Source: Streptomyces indicus (lineage in GTDB: Bacteria; Actinomycetota; Actinomycetes; Streptomycetales; Streptomycetaceae). From it: 64,000 nt of DNA. Location of the stretch: assembly GCF_900100315.1 (NCBI RefSeq), contig NZ_FNFF01000003.1:157688-221687 (forward strand). The letters are read 5' to 3'. Of this stretch, positions 63,591 to 64,000 are shown one piece after another. The notes under the pieces are model-generated. The model saw only the letters and a program-made list of their open reading frames with translations, searched no databases and had not been told where the DNA came from. The position numbers and the translations under genes are program-made. How positions within the stretch are numbered: position 1 is the first letter of the stretch; every line of letters begins with the position of its first letter.

Positions 63591-63676
63591 GGCTGTGAGT
63601 CTATGACCGGCTCCCCGCGGCCGCCCCGGGGCCGCCGCGAGCCGGTGTCAGCGCAGCACGCTGCGTAAACGAGTTT

Positions 63677-63704
63677 TTGTACTGGCCCTGGAATCCGCTA
63701 CAGT
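63677..63704 (+). promoter_or_regulatory. Promoter of the tRNA Gly-Cys-Val cluster
   Basis: TTGTAC (63677-63682) and TACAGT (63699-63704) are separated by 16 bases and lie about 40 bp before the first tRNA. Both hexamers are close to the vegetative consensus, as expected for a stable RNA promoter. Confidence 0.6.
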
Positions 63705-63744
63705 TCAACACGTCGCCGGGACGCGAAAGCGCCCCGAGAGACAG

Positions 63745-63817
63745 GCGAACGTAGCTCAGTTGGTAGAGCGCAACCTTGCCAAGGTTGAGGTCGCGAGTTC
63801 GAACCTCGTCGTTCGCT
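63745..63817 (+). tRNA. tRNA-Gly, anticodon GCC
   Basis: The 73-nt cloverleaf has acceptor GCGAACG/CGTTCGC, D-loop AGTTGGTA, anticodon stem CAACC/GGTTG with loop TTGCCAA, and T-loop TTCGAAC. Anticodon GCC reads GGC and GGT. CCA is not encoded. Confidence 0.97.
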
Positions 63818-63857
63818 CGGAAGAGCAGGGGGATCCTTCCCGAACCCCCACACTCCT

Positions 63858-63928
63858 GGTGGAGTGGCCGAGAGGCGAGGCAACGGCCTGCAAAGCCGTC
63901 TACACGGGTTCAAATCCCGTCTCCACCT
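63858..63928 (+). tRNA. tRNA-Cys, anticodon GCA
   Basis: The 71-nt gene has acceptor GGTGGAG/CTCCACC, anticodon stem ACGGC/GCCGT with loop CTGCAAA, and T-loop TTCAAAT. The sequence CCA follows the discriminator T (63929-63931), so the 3' end is encoded, unlike its neighbours. Confidence 0.96.
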
Positions 63929-63932
63929 CCAA

Positions 63933-64000
63933 GGACGATTAGCTCAGCGGGAGAGCGCTTCCCTGACACGGAAGAGGTCACTGGTTCAATCCCAGTATCG
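63933..64000 (+). tRNA. tRNA-Val, anticodon GAC (3' end cut by window edge)
   Basis: The first 68 nt of a gene beginning GGACGAT. The anticodon stem is CTTCC/GGAAG with loop CTGACAC, giving GAC, which reads GTC and GTT. The last about four bases of the acceptor lie beyond the window. Confidence 0.93.

Overview
The window is a stretch of core chromosome from a Streptomyces species. GC content is very high, many starts are GTG (one is TTG), TTA codons are nearly absent, and the window carries ssgB, a sporulation gene restricted to morphologically complex actinomycetes. The order alaS-ruvX-mltG, hisS, relA, apt, secF-secD-yajC, ruvB-ruvA-ruvC, yebC, pdxT-pdxS, pimA-patA-pgsA, HIT protein, thrS is also the broad order in Mycobacterium tuberculosis, so most of the region is an old vertically inherited actinobacterial backbone. 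I see no insertion sequence, integrase, prophage, CRISPR array or obvious pseudogene. The species cannot be named from the sequence.

1-11 kb: mltG (cut by the left edge), ruvX and alaS with two small membrane-associated proteins; a STAND ATPase with a helical-repeat C-terminus; rpsD; an iron-box-controlled DUF2470 protein; an Lrp regulator beside an SMP-30 hydrolase; and a secreted HNH lipoprotein. 11-20 kb: rarA, then a three-gene sulfane-sulfur operon (CoA-disulfide-reductase-like protein fused to rhodanese, membrane rhodanese, CsoR/CstR-family repressor) behind a double inverted-repeat operator, a VKOR protein, and an ABC exporter translationally coupled to a two-component system. 20-36 kb: hisS, a metallo-hydrolase, cyclophilin, DUF349 protein, relA, apt, SecDF-YajC, RuvABC, yebC and the PLP synthase PdxST.

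36-51 kb: a coiled-coil membrane protein, a secreted alpha/beta hydrolase, a TetR/SDR pair, the phosphatidylinositol mannoside genes (pimA, acyltransferase, pgsA), an EF-G-like GTPase, a large conserved membrane protein preceded by an inverted pair of DnaA boxes, a HIT-family Ap4A phosphorylase, a potassium channel and thrS. 51-64 kb: a compact two-gene unit (predicted PD-(D/E)XK DUF4365 nuclease plus a 410-residue unknown) divergent from a DnaQ-like exonuclease; two identical tRNA-Val(CAC) genes bracketing a membrane protein and an SRPBCC protein; ssgB; a CGNR regulator; a DsbA-like protein; a double-GNAT protein; pabB/pabC; and a tRNA Gly-Cys-Val cluster running off the right edge.

The strongest regulatory signals read directly from the DNA are a near-perfect DmdR/IdeR iron box, CstR-type operators, a RecA-NDp (PafBC-type) DNA-damage promoter before ruvC, two TTA (bldA) codons in otherwise TTA-free surroundings, and many perfect hairpin terminators between convergent genes. 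The least explained locus is the DUF4365 nuclease unit at 51.1-52.9 kb.
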